In this document: in pieces, positions 62,148-64,000 of the stretch
Layout of the letters: each line of letters starts with the position of its first letter
Numbering within the stretch: the first letter of the stretch is position 1
From: Pipra filicauda
Taxonomy: Eukaryota; Chordata; Aves; Passeriformes; Pipridae
DNA: 64,000 nucleotides
Assembly (NCBI RefSeq): GCF_003945595.2
Contig: NW_024104151.1
Span: 1,508,501-1,572,500, forward strand
Direction: 5' to 3'
Notes under the pieces: generated by a model
The model's database searches: none
What the model saw: the letters and a program-made list of their open reading frames with translations, nothing else
Told to the model about the DNA's origin: nothing
Made by a program: the position numbers and the translations under genes

Positions 62148-62237
62148 TAAAATCCCAAAATGGTTTGGTTGGAAGCGACCTTAAAGCCCATCTTGTTTCA
62201 CCCCCCTCCACAGGCAAGGACACCTTCCACTAGATTG
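62148..62237 (-). mobile_element. CR1 LINE 3' terminal fragment
   Basis: A second minus-strand CR1 end directly next to the 61887 copy: CCCAAAATGGTTTGGTTGG, GCGACCTTAAAGCCCATC and CACCTTCCACTAGATTG. It is 5'-truncated after 90 bp. Confidence 0.88.
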
Positions 62238-64000
62238 AGACACCTTTCAGTTCTGATTAAGAAAGGAGAAGCAGGAGATTCCAGAATGTGATTCAGCAGC
62301 AGGAAGAGAGCAGTCCTTGTTTTTATTTATCGCAGAAGGGAATGTTTTATGTGAGGGTTTTATCAGCCAGAATTGGCTGACTACAGTAATTCGTACAGGA
62401 ATAAATATGCATATATCCATCTCGATGAGATATGTGGCCATGTGCAGAGATTTACAATGTATATAGAACTGGGTATCTGTAACTTCAGGGAGGGTCCCAA
62501 CTCTTAGTGGAATATAAAAGAGCCTCTAGCTACAGCTGGCTGGGAAGGAGCTGACAAACTTGGGTTGTTGAGGGAGGGAAGGCTTGGGGGATTAGGGGGC
62601 TTGTCAGAAAAAGCCTATTTGAAATCTCCCTGAATATGTCAGTTTTAAAGAAATTCAAATAAAGGCCTGTTGAGTTTTGAGTGGAAAAAAAAAATTGGCT
62701 TCTTTCCAAGCTACCCATCTCATTGCAAGCAACACTTCTGCTTTTTTTGTCTTTTCCCTGTCTGAATTTCGCACCACATGGAAATCTCCATTCCATGCCA
62801 GCTGCATTTAGAGTATCTATGCAACATGGACAATTTGATGCAGTTGCCAACAATATTTCCATCCAGGGATGAAAAACAACATCCTGAGATGATCCAGAAT
62901 CCATTTCCTTGCTCTGAACCTTTAAATCTGTATCACTCCATCTTTACACTCTTCTTATTGCAAACCAGTTGCAAGACTCAGTCTACCAAACTGGCTTTTA
63001 AGCTGGTTTTGGCCCTTCTTTGAACTTTTCAGATGAGCTCTCAGGCAACCCAAGAAACATTGTAGACGTGGGGTTTTTCCAATAATCTCTTCTAGGTTAA
63101 AGAAAACAGCACCAAAATTTGTAAGTAAAAACATGATGGTTGAGCCAAGCCCATGTCCTTCCAAGTGTGTAGGAATAACAAGTTTGAACAGCAGCTCTAA
63201 ACAGTTAAGCAAATATTTCTTTATCATGAGTTGTCAGCAATCCCAGGAGTGGTGCTGTCTTGGTTTTACCTGCCTTTGTTTGAGTCTACAGTTATTAGAG
63301 ACAGACCTTCCTCAGAATAGGAACTGCTTGTGAAGGCACAAATACTCTGGTGAGGGCAGTGCAGAAGTCCCTGAACATCCAACAGGGCTCAAACGGACTT
63401 GGACTATGAGCAGGCTGAGGTTGTTTGCTGGTGGAGCTGAGAGTGCTGAGTAAAACAGAGAAAGTTTGCAGAGAGCTGGACCAGAGCTCAAGTCTAGGCC
63501 ATGTACTTTGTGTTATAGGCTCGAGCCTACCTTGTGTTATACACTTGCACATTGTCCTGCTACACCATCACCTTTGCTTTCCTCCAGGCCCAGCTGCTGA
63601 TGAGGATTTATGACCTGAATACCAAAATTCAAAACTAAACAAGGATGCAGGTGATCCTCAAAGTGGGCGTGGCAGGCCCAGAGGTTTGTACCTCTGAGCA
63701 GCAGATGTTCATAGGAATCTCACACCCACCCAGGTGGAAGGAAACATTTTGAGAACTCAGGCTCAGTTTAGTGTGTGTTGCTTCATCAATGTAAGGTTGA
63801 CAAGGAAAATTCACTTTATAGTTGTTCCTGTACTTTGGCACCTGTTCCTGTACATGATTTTCATTAAGTCCACAGTTTAACTGAGCCTCTGAATCCACAA
63901 AACACTGTGGAGCCATCTGGTTAAAATTTTAAAGGCTGTTTTCATCAAGATGGAAGTTTTGCAAAATATGTGACCATTTTCAGCTGCTTAGTCAGACATT

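Larger units (their letters stand above)
55102..64000 (+). other. NEGR1: NEGR1 intron downstream of the stalk cassette (partial)
   Basis: This is intron sequence from the GTCAGT donor at 55102 to the window end. The GPI-signal exon, expected to begin with codons for P-P-S-T-A-Q-Y-G after a one-base carry-over, was searched for and not found, so it should lie further downstream. Contents are CR1 fragments at 55660-56145, 58012-58090, 61163-61405, 61887-62141 and 62148-62237, a CpG cluster near 55333-55362, paired octamer motifs with a TATA-like box near 61.0 kb, and a 14-bp palindrome at 63516-63529. Segments 56150-58010, 58100-60990 and 62240-63500 hold nothing else I can assign. Confidence 0.8.

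Noticed and set aside
63588..63613. Possible terminal exon G-P-A-A-D-E-D-L-stop after CTTTCCTCCAG
   Set aside because: The phase would fit after the cassette, but it lacks the hydrophobic GPI signal and does not resemble the NEGR1 C-terminus (P-P-S-T-A-Q-Y-G start). It is best seen as a chance acceptor.

Overview
This is vertebrate nuclear DNA, almost certainly from a bird. The evidence is the density of CR1 LINE 3' fragments in both orientations (about 30 recognisable pieces), two avian-type endogenous-retrovirus solo LTRs, and widely spaced short exons with GT/AG splice sites in AT-rich, CpG-poor intron sequence. I found no bacterial gene organisation, CRISPR array, tRNA or rRNA.

The window lies inside one plus-strand gene, which I identify as NEGR1 (neuronal growth regulator 1; the chicken orthologue is called neurotractin and the rat protein Kilon). 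It is a GPI-anchored IgLON cell-adhesion protein. Three exons are clear: 7004-7135 (second half of Ig domain 2), 29876-29996 (first half of Ig3) and 35091-35242 (second half of Ig3). Their splice phases chain into one open frame that closely follows the family sequence. A fourth, short exon at 55060-55101 (42 nt) fits the same phase. It would insert a Ser/Thr/Pro-rich stalk between Ig3 and the GPI-anchor exon. The signal-peptide, Ig1 and early Ig2 exons must lie before the window. The GPI-signal exon must lie after it.

Layout: 1-7003 is upstream intron. It holds a 16-bp minisatellite, CR1 fragments, and a 334-bp solo LTR nested inside a CR1 with a 6-bp target duplication. 7136-29875 is a 22.7-kb intron with a 1057-bp solo LTR (5-bp target duplication) at 9478-10534, several CR1s, a 23-G run and an AT-rich, TAAT-rich stretch near 25.2-25.7 kb. 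29997-35090 is a 5.1-kb intron. 35243-55059 is a 19.8-kb intron with a CR1-free block at about 43-45 kb and another at 49.0-50.8 kb. 55102-64000 is the start of the next intron, with several CR1s and a paired octamer/TATA motif near 61.0 kb.

Nothing resembles a wholly new system. The observations most worth checking are the 42-nt stalk cassette, the nested LTR-in-CR1 insertion, a 50-bp dispersed repeat pair (3.6 and 5.7 kb) that I cannot assign to a family, a CpG-dense patch just before the Ig3 exon, and an interrupted minus-strand reading frame at 44.9-45.3 kb that looks like a decayed coding sequence. Most long reading frames here are chance frames in introns, CR1 or LTR sequence and are not reported as genes.
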